Shown in pieces: positions 23,987 through 32,350 of a stretch of 39,717 nt of DNA. Position numbers and translations under genes: made by a program. Each line of letters starts with the position of its first letter. Within the stretch, counting starts at the first letter, position 1. Source of the stretch: Candidatus Saccharimonadota bacterium (GTDB taxonomy: Bacteria > Patescibacteriota > Saccharimonadia > Saccharimonadales > UBA4665); contig DAHUZY010000004.1 of assembly GCA_027314885.1 (NCBI GenBank), forward strand, positions 1 to 39,717. Direction: 5' to 3'. The notes below the pieces were generated by a model that worked only from the letters and a program-made list of their open reading frames with translations, was not told where the DNA came from and did not search any database.

Positions 23987-24072
23987 CTAGGAATATATTG
24001 CTTTCAACCTTTTCCTGCTAAGTTGTTCTTGGCATATAGATTATCCAGAAGCACTCTCCATCTAAGAAGTTC
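23987..24072 (-). pseudogene. Micro-protein repeat copy 2, truncated and frameshifted
   Basis: Homologous to copies 1 and 3 over the last ~28 codons (from AAGTTC at 24072 to the stop-codon equivalent at 23987-23989). One base is missing near the middle (GGCATATAG where copy 1 has GTCTATATAG), which breaks the frame, and the N-terminal part is absent. It lies upstream of the SRPBCC gene on the same strand. Confidence 0.6.
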
Positions 24073-24140
24073 ATTGTTGCCTATCTCATAGGAGTTACAA
24101 TACATACACAGACTTTGTATTATTGTTATATAATATACTC

Positions 24141-24359
24141 ATGAGAAGCAATACATCATATACCGCTATTATTGAACAGGACGCAACCACAGGATATTAT
24201 GTGGCCTATATTCCCGATTTACCTGGAGCTCATACTCAAGCAGAAACATTAGAAGAATTAAAAGATAATTTAAAAGAGGTTGTCGAGTTAGTGCTTGAAG
24301 AAAATCCTAAAGGTAGACCAGAATCATACTTTATAGGCACACAACTAGTGACTATTTAG
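24141..24359 (+). CDS. hicB: HicB-type antitoxin
   Basis: A 72-residue protein matching the HicB core: YTAIIEQDATTGYYVAYIPD, LPGAHTQAETLEEL, LKEVVELVLEE. HicB neutralises the HicA toxin and, in many systems, represses the operon; here no separate DNA-binding C-terminal domain is visible. The ATG at 24141 lies 6 nt after TATAAT (24129-24134), so the upstream TTG at 24123 is not needed. It precedes hicA by 9 nt, antitoxin first. A broken second copy lies at 27241. Confidence 0.9.
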   Translation: MRSNTSYTAIIEQDATTGYYVAYIPDLPGAHTQAETLEELKDNLKEVVELVLEENPKGRPESYFIGTQLVTI

Positions 24360-24368
24360 GTAAAGATT

Positions 24369-24596
24369 ATGGGTAGCGATTTACCTGTTTTAAAGCCAAA
24401 AGAAGTGGTAAAAATTCTCAACAATCTTGGCTTTAAGTTGGTTAGACAGAAAGGCTCACATCAACAATTTCGTCATTCTGATGGTAGGGCCACTACTGTG
24501 CCCATGCATAAGTCCAGGGATTTATCGCCTATTCTACTAAGGCAAATTTGTAAGGATATAAACCTTACTACTGACGAGTTTTTAAAAACTAAATGA
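24369..24596 (+). CDS. hicA: HicA-type mRNA interferase toxin
   Basis: A 75-residue double-stranded-RNA-binding-fold toxin: LKPKEVVKILNNLGFKLV, then RQKGSHQQFRH, with the catalytic His in GSH (residue 31), and HKSRDLSPILLRQICKD. HicA cleaves mRNA and tmRNA when HicB is degraded. Slightly longer than the ~60-residue E. coli protein because of the N-terminal extension. No defects, so the pair is probably active. Confidence 0.9.
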   Translation: MGSDLPVLKPKEVVKILNNLGFKLVRQKGSHQQFRHSDGRATTVPMHKSRDLSPILLRQICKDINLTTDEFLKTK

Positions 24597-24628
24597 ATTG
24601 TTACCTCTTAAACAGCGTATAACCCTCA

Positions 24629-24757
24629 CTAGGAATATGATGCATCCATCCTTTTCTTGCTGAGCTGTTTCTGCCTATATAAATTATCCAGAAGCACTCT
24701 CCACCTAAGAAGTTCCTGGGTGAAAATATATAACTTATTTCTTTGGTGGACCTCCAA
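24629..24757 (-). CDS. 42-residue micro-protein, repeat copy 3
   Basis: Same length as copy 1, with TTG (24755-24757) in place of ATG as start and TAG at 24629-24631. It contains QELLRWRVLLDNLYRQKQL. Differences from copy 1 are concentrated at silent sites in the centre. It lies between hicA and the APH-like gene, on the opposite strand from both. Whether TTG is used as a start is unknown. Confidence 0.5.
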   Translation of the reverse strand: MEVHQRNKLYIFTQELLRWRVLLDNLYRQKQLSKKRMDASYS

Positions 24758-24794
24758 ACTTACTATTTAGCAAGCTGCTTGTTAAAATGACGCT

Positions 24795-25763
24795 ATGATA
24801 AGTGATGAAATTATAGCTCTTGCAAGAAATATTAGTCCAAATCTTGAGCCGAACTTAATATCCTTACTGCAAGGTGGTTTTAGTTCTCAGGCATATAAAG
24901 TAAGCCCAAAAGATAGTGCGCCTTTCGTATTACTTGTCGAAAGAGAAGGTGGTGTAAGCAATCAAGATTATGGACTGGCTTATGTGGTTCTGACTCTTCT
25001 CAAAGAACATAAATATAGATATTCTCCAAAAGCGCTATGGTTAAATGACAATCACACGGCTTTAGCCATAAGTTATTTTGACGGAACGGTTTCTAATAAA
25101 GCCAACCTAAATAATTTAGATACAGAAAAATTAGCCATCCAGGTTATAGATAGCTTGTTAGACACATCAGTTATTGCTTTGGAAAAGTACAAACAATTAG
25201 CCAAAGAGTATGGTGTAACTCAAAATCCTATAGAGACCTCTAAAGAGGGAGCTAAACTTTACGGTACTGAGTGGCTAGAAATTGTAGAACATTCATGTCC
25301 TGACAAAGATATTATTGACTGGTTAAAACCAAGAGTCGAGCGTTCAGTCAGGTTGATTAACGAAGCTAAAGAACATACGCCTACTTTCGGGCACGGTGAC
25401 CCCAGTAACCCTAATATATTAATCAAGTCAAACGGTGATTTTATGTTGGTAGACTGGGCTTCGGCCAAATTTCATACATCAGGTCCAGAGTTTTTTGTCG
25501 CCTATACTACGCATTTAACTGACTTCATGAAACCCTATAGAGAAGTGCTCATAAAACATGTAGCCAATATGCTAAATATCCCTGTAGGTGAATTTAGAGA
25601 TAGAGTGACCAACTTTAGGTTAGCTTCGGAAGTTTTTGATGTTAACTGGGCGGCTATGATGATGGCCAAGGTTAATTCTGGTGAAACAAAAGGCGATGTT
25701 GATGAATTGCGCAAGATAGCCCATGAACGTATTAAATTATACGAACAGGATTTTGAAACTTAG
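24795..25763 (+). CDS. APH/choline-kinase-like phosphotransferase
   Basis: A 322-residue protein of the aminoglycoside-phosphotransferase/choline-kinase group. The catalytic loop is FGHGDPSNPNILI (HGD-x4-N) and the metal-binding motif is MLVDWASAKF. The N-lobe has a Gly-rich loop LLQGGFSSQAYKV. The family phosphorylates small hydroxyl substrates; resistance is not implied. TAAAAT at 24783-24788 is 6 nt before the ATG. Codon use fits the AT-rich region. The substrate is unknown. Confidence 0.8.
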   Translation: MISDEIIALARNISPNLEPNLISLLQGGFSSQAYKVSPKDSAPFVLLVEREGGVSNQDYGLAYVVLTLLKEHKYRYSPKALWLNDNHTALAISYFDGTVSNKANLNNLDTEKLAIQVIDSLLDTSVIALEKYKQLAKEYGVTQNPIETSKEGAKLYGTEWLEIVEHSCPDKDIIDWLKPRVERSVRLINEAKEHTPTFGHGDPSNPNILIKSNGDFMLVDWASAKFHTSGPEFFVAYTTHLTDFMKPYREVLIKHVANMLNIPVGEFRDRVTNFRLASEVFDVNWAAMMMAKVNSGETKGDVDELRKIAHERIKLYEQDFET

Positions 25764-25855
25764 TGATAAAGTTCGAAATCCGTACCTATAATACCCCTCC
25801 AACGCTCCATTTCATCAACCAGGGAGTGTAAATTATCTGTGCGCTGCACCTCCAA
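25760..25855 (-). CDS. Micro-protein repeat copy 4, diverged
   Basis: From TTG 25853-25855 to TAA 25760-25762 (31 residues), overlapping the end of the APH-like gene on the other strand. It reads LEVQRTDNLHSLVDEMERWR, aligning with EVHQRNKLYILVEELLRWR of copy 1 after a one-residue gap. Upstream of the start, 25856-25890 also resembles the DNA upstream of copy 1, and here that part stays open in frame (EVIVVVYDLK), which hints that the ancestral gene was longer. Confidence 0.4.
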   Translation of the reverse strand: MEVQRTDNLHSLVDEMERWRGIIGTDFELYH

Positions 25856-25909
25856 TTTAAGGTCATATACGACCACAATAACTTCTTAGTCATGAACAGA
25901 AATCCAAGA

Positions 25910-25956
25910 ACCAGTCTATACCCCGTTAATTAATAGCTAGTTAAGTATAGGCTGGT
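25910..25956 (-). terminator. Hairpin spanning the stop codon of the kelch-protein gene
   Basis: Twelve-base arms ACCAGTCTATAC (25910-25921) and GTATAGGCTGGT (25945-25956) pair with only one G-U. On the minus strand the first arm lies in the last codons of the gene and the stop codon falls in the loop. It may act as a terminator or protect the 3' end; no strong T tract follows. Confidence 0.5.
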
Positions 25957-27172
25957 GTTTGTATATTAAGACTATGCCTACACCAGTTGATACTACTCCT
26001 ACGGTCGCTATTATGTAAACGAATGGGCTAAAAGTAGATGGCCTACCAAAGCCTGTATTAGGTGCATTCGGTGAGCTGGTAGTATTATTTATGGCTATGG
26101 AAGTGCTGTTGCTGTTTGTAACTACCGGATATGGTGTTACGTAAGCATAGTAGACGCCATTTAATATGCTTGAATTATGCTGGCGCTGGCCGCCTAAGAC
26201 ATAAACATAATTGTTATAGGTTACAGCTGTAGCTGAATCTAGAGCTTGAGGTAAGCTGTTAGGACTAGTAGTCCAGCTGCCAACCGTGCCGTCGCTGTTA
26301 AGAGCTGCATAGTAGACATTGCTTTGATCGCCATTAGTGCCATTGTAACCACCCAAAATATAGACATTGCCGTTAACTGTAACAGCGTCTTCACCCCATA
26401 ACTCTTGAGGAAGGGTATTGGAATCTGTTAACCAGCTACCGACCGAACCATCACTGTTTAACTTAGCGAAATAAATGGTATTAAGTATGCTGCCAGTAGT
26501 TTCGCCGCCAAAAACATAGACATAGCCATTAGCTGTTACAGAAGCAGCAGTATCCAAACCTTGAGGTAAAGTGCTTGGGCTAGTAGTCCAGCTACCGATT
26601 GATCCATTGCTGTTAACCTTGGCATAGTAGACAGTATTGTTTTCAGTTCCACTATACCCACCAATTACATATATATAACCGTTATCTACGACTGATGTTG
26701 CGTCATCAAGTATTGATGGAAGTACCGTGCCATATGTCCAGTTACCGATTGACCCATCGCTGTTTAGCTTGGCATAAAATGTTGCTTGGGTAAAGTTGAT
26801 ACTGTTATACCCACCCATTACATAAACGTAGCCGTTATAGGTAACTGCGGTGATTCCTGATAGATTTAGCGGTAAAGTGCTTGGGCTAGTAGTCCAGCTA
26901 CCGATTGATCCATTGCTGTTAACCTTGGCATAGTAAGTGCTGTTGAGATAATTACCGACGCTGCCATAACCGCCAATTTCATAAACGTAGCCGTTATAGG
27001 TAACGGCCGCTGCCCCTTGGACCCCTTGAGGTAAAGTGCTTGGGCTAGTAGTCCAGCTACCGATTGATCCAGGTGCTGCTGCAAATACTGTAGGTGCTAT
27101 TAAAATAGATGCCAAAAGGACAGTTGTTAGCCAAAGACTGGCTCTCTTTAAATGCTTATTCAAGTACTTCAT
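25937..27172 (-). CDS. Secreted surface protein with six kelch-like repeats
   Basis: A 411-residue protein. A signal peptide precedes APTVFAAAPGS. Six repeats of ~50 residues follow, each with GSIGSWTTSPSTLP, AAAVTYNGYVYVxGGY and xYYAKVNSN; the GG and Y residues match kelch motifs, and six units fit a six-bladed propeller. The C-terminus has SPNAPNTGFGRP, a hydrophobic helix and a basic tail (YKHQP), the same anchor plan as the other propeller protein. The ATG at 27172 is preferred as GTAGGAGT precedes it; an upstream ATG at 27187 exists. The ligand is unknown. Confidence 0.8.
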   Translation of the reverse strand: MKYLNKHLKRASLWLTTVLLASILIAPTVFAAAPGSIGSWTTSPSTLPQGVQGAAAVTYNGYVYEIGGYGSVGNYLNSTYYAKVNSNGSIGSWTTSPSTLPLNLSGITAVTYNGYVYVMGGYNSINFTQATFYAKLNSDGSIGNWTYGTVLPSILDDATSVVDNGYIYVIGGYSGTENNTVYYAKVNSNGSIGSWTTSPSTLPQGLDTAASVTANGYVYVFGGETTGSILNTIYFAKLNSDGSVGSWLTDSNTLPQELWGEDAVTVNGNVYILGGYNGTNGDQSNVYYAALNSDGTVGSWTTSPNSLPQALDSATAVTYNNYVYVLGGQRQHNSSILNGVYYAYVTPYPVVTNSNSTSIAINNTTSSPNAPNTGFGRPSTFSPFVYIIATVGVVSTGVGIVLIYKHQPILN

Positions 27173-27240
27173 CTTACTCCTACGCATAAGTCTTTATTTA
27201 ATTATAATAAAATAGACAATTATAGTTTGCAAGTATATCC

Positions 27241-27455
27241 TTGTATATTGAGGACTATACTGCAATTATTGAACAAGACGCAACCACAGGGTTTTATGTG
27301 GCTTATATTCCTGATTTACCTGGTGCACACACCCAAGCAGCAACACCTGAAGAACTCAAAGATAATATTAAGAGGTCGTTGAGCTTGTACTAGAAGAAAA
27401 CCCTAAAAGTAAACCAGAATCATACTTCATTGGCAATCAACTTCTAACTATATAG
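27241..27455 (+). pseudogene. Broken hicB copy
   Basis: Near-identical to hicB at 24141: IEQDATTGFYVAYIPDLPGA, then TPEELKDNIK, then after loss of one base the frame resumes as EVVELVLEENPKSKPESYFI. The N-terminal ATG segment is replaced and no hicA follows. It lies between the kelch gene and the next unknown gene. The antitoxin would not be made as a full protein. Confidence 0.85.
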
Positions 27456-27545
27456 CCACAAACATATGAGTAGTGAGTCTTCTGATAAAGATATATACTT
27501 CTTCAGTCACTTTGTGATCCCTGCCACTGTATAATCATTTTTACC

Positions 27546-28475
27546 ATGGAAGATTTTAGCGATCGCATTTACAGGTATTTCTTAAACCACTATCCAGAAT
27601 TATCCATAGAACAACAATTTCATTTTGCGAACCGGCTGTATTTATGGAGCCAAGAAGCTGAAGCCAAGCGACTGCTCGATAATTTACGCCCTCAAATCAC
27701 GAGCAACGGAAATGTATTGGCAGCGATTCATCAAGTCATTGAAGATAGAAAAGAAACAAAATCTGCAAAGAACGATCTTGCTCAGCGGCGCAGCCCATAT
27801 TTTAAAAAATACCCTCTGCAGAGAACATGTCTTGCTGCATTATTTAGGATCATGATACTCAAGACAGTTTATTCTATAGACGCTAAACAACATTTCTATG
27901 AGTGCTTTGATAAAAAAACGGTAGAGTTTTATAGAATAATGCTCCTTGACGATTCACAAGCCATACGAATCTTTTCTACTCATGCAGTTAACTTTTTATA
28001 TTTGTATCAAATAGTCATTAAACAGGAACATACAGAATCTATTGCAACGCGGATCTTTAAAATTGGCCAAGAAGGCTATAACCAGAATGACCCAATAGAG
28101 CTAAAGTTACTCATGTACTTATATACTCACTGCATCATTGGCGAATCGCTGTTTTATTATCGCAACGTAGAAAGCAATCGAGCTGTCTATGATGAGATGA
28201 TAGGTTATCTCGAGCGCATTATAGAGAAGCACTTCAAAAAGATAAGCTTAGATAACAAATTGGAATTTCTGGTTTGTGCAAAAATCTTAGGATTTGATTC
28301 TGCCCACACGTCAGCAATATTTGATGAAGCACGCATGTCGCTCGCATCCCACGGTACTTATTTGGTTGACAAATATAATGTTCATACCAAAAGCACCCCA
28401 ATAAGCCTGGGGGCTTCAGAACACCGCAACACACTCTTCTTAATGGCGTGCCGCCCATTCAGGCCCTTAACGTAG
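27546..28475 (+). CDS. Hypothetical helical protein (309 aa)
   Basis: A 309-residue soluble protein, rich in helices with aromatic residues (IYRYFLNHYPELS, YLYTHCIIGESLFYYRN), which could form helical repeats. No catalytic motif, membrane segment or signal peptide is seen. TATAAT at 27530-27535 is 10 nt before the ATG. It marks the right part of the AT-rich region. Function unknown. Confidence 0.65.
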   Translation: MEDFSDRIYRYFLNHYPELSIEQQFHFANRLYLWSQEAEAKRLLDNLRPQITSNGNVLAAIHQVIEDRKETKSAKNDLAQRRSPYFKKYPLQRTCLAALFRIMILKTVYSIDAKQHFYECFDKKTVEFYRIMLLDDSQAIRIFSTHAVNFLYLYQIVIKQEHTESIATRIFKIGQEGYNQNDPIELKLLMYLYTHCIIGESLFYYRNVESNRAVYDEMIGYLERIIEKHFKKISLDNKLEFLVCAKILGFDSAHTSAIFDEARMSLASHGTYLVDKYNVHTKSTPISLGASEHRNTLFLMACRPFRPLT

Positions 28476-28548
28476 GTCATACTTTTTAAGGATTGGGTTT
28501 TGAAGTGTTCTTTTTGTTTCATCAAGCTTAGCCTAAAATATAGAAACA

Positions 28549-29433
28549 ATGGAAAACAAATTATATGGAGGAATTGAAGCAGGTGGAACTAAATTTGTCT
28601 GCGCAATTGCAAAGTCCCCGATAGATATTCTCAGTCAAGTGACTATTGATACCACCACTCCAAGAGAGACGCTTCAAGAGGTGATCGCTTTTTTTAGAAG
28701 TGGCTCGCGTGTCGGCAGCTTAGGTATTGCATCTTTTGGTCCGCTTGATTTAAATGAGCACTCTCCAACTTACGGCTCTATTACGACTACACCAAAACCT
28801 GGTTGGCAAAATGTCAGCCTACTCGATGAACTAAAGGGAACCTTGAACACCAATATCGCTATTGATACAGACGTGAATGCCGCAGCGCTAGGCGAACACC
28901 TATACGGAGCCGGCATGGGGGTAGATAACATGATTTTTCTTACTGTAGGAACGGGGATTGGCGGCGGTTTTATTGCGAGGGGCGAAATTTTCAAAGGTCT
29001 GTCGCACCCAGAAATAGGACATACCTTAATCCCTCGTTTAAATGGGGATGATGTCCAAAGCTCTTGTCGGTATCACAATAATTGCCTCGAGGGTCTCGCA
29101 AGCGGAACTGCTTTGAAGGCACGAGCTGGGCAAGCGGCAGAATATATCCAAGACGAAAATGTGTGGGAGGTAGAAGCAAAATATTTAGCGTATGGAATAA
29201 GTAATATTATCCTTACTGTTATGCCGGAGAAAATCATTATTGGTGGCGGCGTGATGAAACACAAAGGATTGATTGAAAGGGTGCGTGATCACCTTATAGA
29301 TACCCTCAACGGCTATATTAATTTGCCCATAGTTAATGAAGACATTGAACAGTATATTGTTTCCCCGTCACTTGGTGCCTTAAGTGGTGTAACCGGAGCC
29401 CTCGTACTTGCTGCCAGCAGCCCTCATGATTAA
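28549..29433 (+). CDS. ROK-family sugar kinase, fructokinase-like
   Basis: A 294-residue kinase. Phosphate-binding GGIEAGGTKF is at 7-16, IASFGPLDL follows, and the catalytic Asp is in DTDVNAAALGE; VGTGIGGGFI is the second phosphate loop. HPEIGH with CRYHNNC gives the zinc site (His, Cys, His, Cys) of the ROK fructokinase/mannokinase subgroup. It probably phosphorylates fructose or mannose at C6, though the sugar cannot be settled from sequence. It has no sugar-uptake genes beside it. Confidence 0.85.
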   Translation: MENKLYGGIEAGGTKFVCAIAKSPIDILSQVTIDTTTPRETLQEVIAFFRSGSRVGSLGIASFGPLDLNEHSPTYGSITTTPKPGWQNVSLLDELKGTLNTNIAIDTDVNAAALGEHLYGAGMGVDNMIFLTVGTGIGGGFIARGEIFKGLSHPEIGHTLIPRLNGDDVQSSCRYHNNCLEGLASGTALKARAGQAAEYIQDENVWEVEAKYLAYGISNIILTVMPEKIIIGGGVMKHKGLIERVRDHLIDTLNGYINLPIVNEDIEQYIVSPSLGALSGVTGALVLAASSPHD

Positions 29434-29465
29434 GTAACACTAAGACTTTTGCTATCATCAGATAT

Positions 29466-29912
29466 ATGAAGACTCGTTTTAAGTTAACCCCCGCTGTTTA
29501 TCTATTTCTCAGACGGGATAATCAAATCCTACTTCTAAAACGTGCTAACACCGGCTACCAAGATGGGCTGTACGGCGTGCCCGCAGGCCATATTGATGGT
29601 GGTGAGCTTGCCATGGCAGCAATGTGCAGAGAAGCCAAAGAAGAAGCAGGCATTGATATAAAAGAAGATGACTTACGGCTTGTGCACGTGACGCATCGTC
29701 TCAACGGTTCTCCAGAGCAAGAAAGAATAGATTTGTTTTTTGAGTGTGAAAGTTGGAGGGGGGTAATTACCAATAAAGAGCCTGAAAAATGTGATAATTT
29801 AAAGTGGTTTCACATCGATGGACTGCCAACTAATATGATTCCCCACGTACGAATAACTTTGGAAAAATCACTACAGGGGCATTACTACTCAGAGTACACA
29901 TTTGAGCCTTAA
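29466..29912 (+). CDS. Nudix hydrolase
   Basis: A 148-residue Nudix protein with a complete box: GHIDGGE, seven residues, REAKEEAGI. Nudix enzymes hydrolyse nucleoside diphosphate derivatives, often damaged nucleotides, using Mg bound by the box glutamates. TATCAT at 29453-29458 is 7 nt before the ATG. It is close to MutT/NADH-pyrophosphatase-like members in length, but its substrate cannot be told. Confidence 0.85.
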   Translation: MKTRFKLTPAVYLFLRRDNQILLLKRANTGYQDGLYGVPAGHIDGGELAMAAMCREAKEEAGIDIKEDDLRLVHVTHRLNGSPEQERIDLFFECESWRGVITNKEPEKCDNLKWFHIDGLPTNMIPHVRITLEKSLQGHYYSEYTFEP

Positions 29913-29941
29913 GCAAATCCCCGTTAAATTAAAGTGCCCTT

Positions 29942-30637
29942 CTAGCCAACAGTTGTTTTGAACAAGTGGCCGATTGCGAAAGTGGCAGCCATTGCAAGCG
30001 CACCACCAATTACCACCCGGATAACTGCTCGGCGCCGGGAAGCGTCACCAACAACTGCACTCAAGTAGCCGGTTATGCTGAGAGCTGCGAGCACGGCGAT
30101 AAACGTTATAGTAACTCGTAAATTTTGGCGTACTATAAGAATAGCGAGCAGTGGGATTACGCCTCCGACAGTAAAGGACAATAACGAAGCAATGGCGGCG
30201 TGCCATGGATTATTTAGGTCTTCTTCGTCCAAATTAAGCTCTGCCTCAAGGTGTGCTTTAAGGGCATCATCTTTGGAAAGCTCTTTCGCGACAAGTTGAG
30301 CAGTCTGAGCACTCAGTCCTTTCGACTCATACGCTCTGGCGAGGCCTGCTAGTTCATGCTCAGGGTCTTCCTTTAGACGGATCTTCTCCTGGTTGATGTA
30401 GGATCTCTCGGAATCACGTTGGCTGCTGACAGAAACATACTCACCAACTGCCATGCTCAATGCACCAGCTGCCAGGCCAGCTATGCCAGCAGTAATAATT
30501 GTTCCACGGTGAGAGGTAGCACCAGCAACGCCGAGAGCAATACTCGCAACAGACACAATGCCGTCGTTCGCTCCAAGCACTGCAGCACGCAGCCAGTTCA
30601 GCCTGGTATTTGATAGTGGATCGTCACTATTTGCCAT
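29942..30637 (-). CDS. VIT1/CCC1-family Fe/Mn transporter
   Basis: A 231-residue membrane protein: LRAAVLGANDGIVSVASIALG in helix 1, GLAAGALSMAVGEYVSVSSQ in helix 2, a cytoplasmic charged region (Glu/Asp-rich, ~residues 78-145, with metal-binding acids), then three more helices. The family exports or stores iron and manganese. No ferritin-like domain is fused. AGGAAAG before the ATG can serve as ribosome binding site. Confidence 0.9.
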   Translation of the reverse strand: MANSDDPLSNTRLNWLRAAVLGANDGIVSVASIALGVAGATSHRGTIITAGIAGLAAGALSMAVGEYVSVSSQRDSERSYINQEKIRLKEDPEHELAGLARAYESKGLSAQTAQLVAKELSKDDALKAHLEAELNLDEEDLNNPWHAAIASLLSFTVGGVIPLLAILIVRQNLRVTITFIAVLAALSITGYLSAVVGDASRRRAVIRVVIGGALAMAATFAIGHLFKTTVG

Positions 30638-30778
30638 AATCTTTCCTAGTTAGTATAAGTCATAGTATATAAATAGGGACATTAAATAAGCTACACTTTA
30701 AGTGCCTCTGTGGATATTCATAATCATTATCGACCGTATTGTCATCAAGACCTCGCCTGACTACGCGGTGGCTGCTGC

Positions 30779-31222
30779 TTATTTAGTATTTGGAAGACGA
30801 CGTATTAATTCACAGAACTCAGTGGTAAACTTAAATTCCATCTCCTTGGCTGCTTCACGAGGAGTGAACCAAGTATAGGCATCCTCGTTACTTTCTGGGT
30901 CCAGTGTAATCTTAGTCGTTTCCGGTAGGTCGACTTCATAAATTACGAAGATAAGCGGCACACGTGTACCGCCTACAGAAATAGTAATTTTAGTGAGCAG
31001 CGTCACCAGCTGCTTGGGCGTACCTTCATAGGTAACGCCAAGTTCTTCGTTTAGTTCCCGTTGCAAGGTCTCAGAAAATACTTCACCCCTATCTACCCGC
31101 CCGCCGGGTAGATCCCAGTGAGCAGCGTTACCACTGAACTCAGGGATATGAACCATTAATATCCTGCCAGCTGCATTACGAATAAGGGCTTTAATCCCGA
31201 CCTGAAACAGCTGCACCGACAT
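30779..31222 (-). CDS. Nudix hydrolase
   Basis: A 147-residue Nudix protein with LPGGRVDRGEVFSETLQRE and LNEELGV, i.e. an intact box. It is divergent from the histidine phosphatase gene, sharing a 29-bp intergenic span with overlapping promoters. Substrate unknown; the sequence differs clearly from the Nudix protein at 29466. Confidence 0.85.
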   Translation of the reverse strand: MSVQLFQVGIKALIRNAAGRILMVHIPEFSGNAAHWDLPGGRVDRGEVFSETLQRELNEELGVTYEGTPKQLVTLLTKITISVGGTRVPLIFVIYEVDLPETTKITLDPESNEDAYTWFTPREAAKEMEFKFTTEFCELIRRLPNTK

Positions 31223-31251
31223 AAAATAATATTACCAGCTATACTGTCCTC

Positions 31252-31788
31252 ATGCAGCTATACGCGATTCGGCATGCCCGCACCAGCTCAAATGAACGGC
31301 AAATAATCAACGGGCAATATGATGACGAGATCTCCGCGGGCGGACGCCAAGAAATCCCGCTGCTGGTAGAAAAACTCCGTCCGCATAAGTTCGACACTAT
31401 CTATTCATCACCGCTTAGGCGTGCCATGGGGACAGCATTGCCCATTGCCGAGGAGCACAATGTCGACATAAATGTGGACCGGCGCATTATAGAAGTGAAT
31501 ATGGGATCTTTTTCTAACAAGCCGTACGATTCAATGGTTCCAATTTTCGGTAAAACCTCTTCCGAACTGCTTGATACGTATGAATATGACTTAAGGAAAT
31601 ATGGCGGAGAGTCGGCCGAGGAAGTACGCGCGCGGGTTAACTCTTTTATGGGCGAGCTTAAGACCGCTAATTACGCGGCGGTTTTAGTGGTGACGCACGG
31701 CGGCATTATCCGCTGGCTACACTATCTCATTAATGGTCGAAAAACCGGTAAAGTACCAAACCTGAGCATACATAAGTTCTTGCTCTAA
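31252..31788 (+). CDS. Histidine phosphatase (phosphoglycerate-mutase-like) family protein
   Basis: A 178-residue member: AIRHARTSSNERQ carries the phospho-accepting His 8 (RHxR), YSSPLRRAMGTA the next Arg, and VVTHGGIIRW the second His. The length agrees with the small PhoE/CobC-type phosphatases. The substrate cannot be named. TATACT at 31240-31245 is 6 nt before the ATG. Confidence 0.85.
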   Translation: MQLYAIRHARTSSNERQIINGQYDDEISAGGRQEIPLLVEKLRPHKFDTIYSSPLRRAMGTALPIAEEHNVDINVDRRIIEVNMGSFSNKPYDSMVPIFGKTSSELLDTYEYDLRKYGGESAEEVRARVNSFMGELKTANYAAVLVVTHGGIIRWLHYLINGRKTGKVPNLSIHKFLL

Positions 31789-31911
31789 AAAACCACAAGC
31801 CAATAATCTTGCTAACGAGCAAAAATATTGTAGTAACAATTTTTACATACGAACGGAGGGTCCGCGCTTAGACTATTAATAAAGGCAAATACTAACCAAG
31901 AGGAGGACCCG

Positions 31912-32316
31912 ATGAGTAGGGTATTGCTTGTATTGTCTGCGCTCAGTCTGTTGATTCTTATGGCAGGTACTGCGCTGGTGCCACAGAATCCTGTTTTCTG
32001 GCTGGCTACCAACAGCGGCCTCTATCAGGTTATACGAGGTGTGTTGGCGGTCATTCTTCTTGCTCAGAGCGTAACTGAGCCGCCACGGCACTGGTTATTA
32101 AGGGGATTGGCGGGAGTCGTATCCATTGGCATTGTTGCTTGGGTGGTCGTAGTTGCCTACTTAGGCAGTATGCTGTTCCTCGATGTAATCAGTTTGCTGG
32201 CCGCTGCTTGTGCGATTGGCGTCACGGCAATGGAATCAGCCGCTTTACCGCATAGCCCCGCCCCCCCATCACTCCTAAGTATCACCTTAAACATCACCAA
32301 ATATAACTTGATATAA
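31912..32316 (+). CDS. Hypothetical membrane protein (134 aa)
   Basis: Three to four hydrophobic segments (about 5-24, 38-53, 65-87, 90-108) and a Pro/Ser-rich end. No motif is recognised. AGAGGAGG precedes the ATG at 31912, one of the few clear Shine-Dalgarno starts here. Located before yebC on the same strand. Confidence 0.6.
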   Translation: MSRVLLVLSALSLLILMAGTALVPQNPVFWLATNSGLYQVIRGVLAVILLAQSVTEPPRHWLLRGLAGVVSIGIVAWVVVVAYLGSMLFLDVISLLAAACAIGVTAMESAALPHSPAPPSLLSITLNITKYNLI

Positions 32317-32350
32317 TATATATAAAGTAACTAAAGAGAGAAGCTCAACA

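Noticed and set aside
20177-25775. Attachment-site duplication of the tRNA-Lys 3' end
   Set aside because: The only resemblance, GTTCGAAATCC near 25771, is too short and inexact to be an att site.
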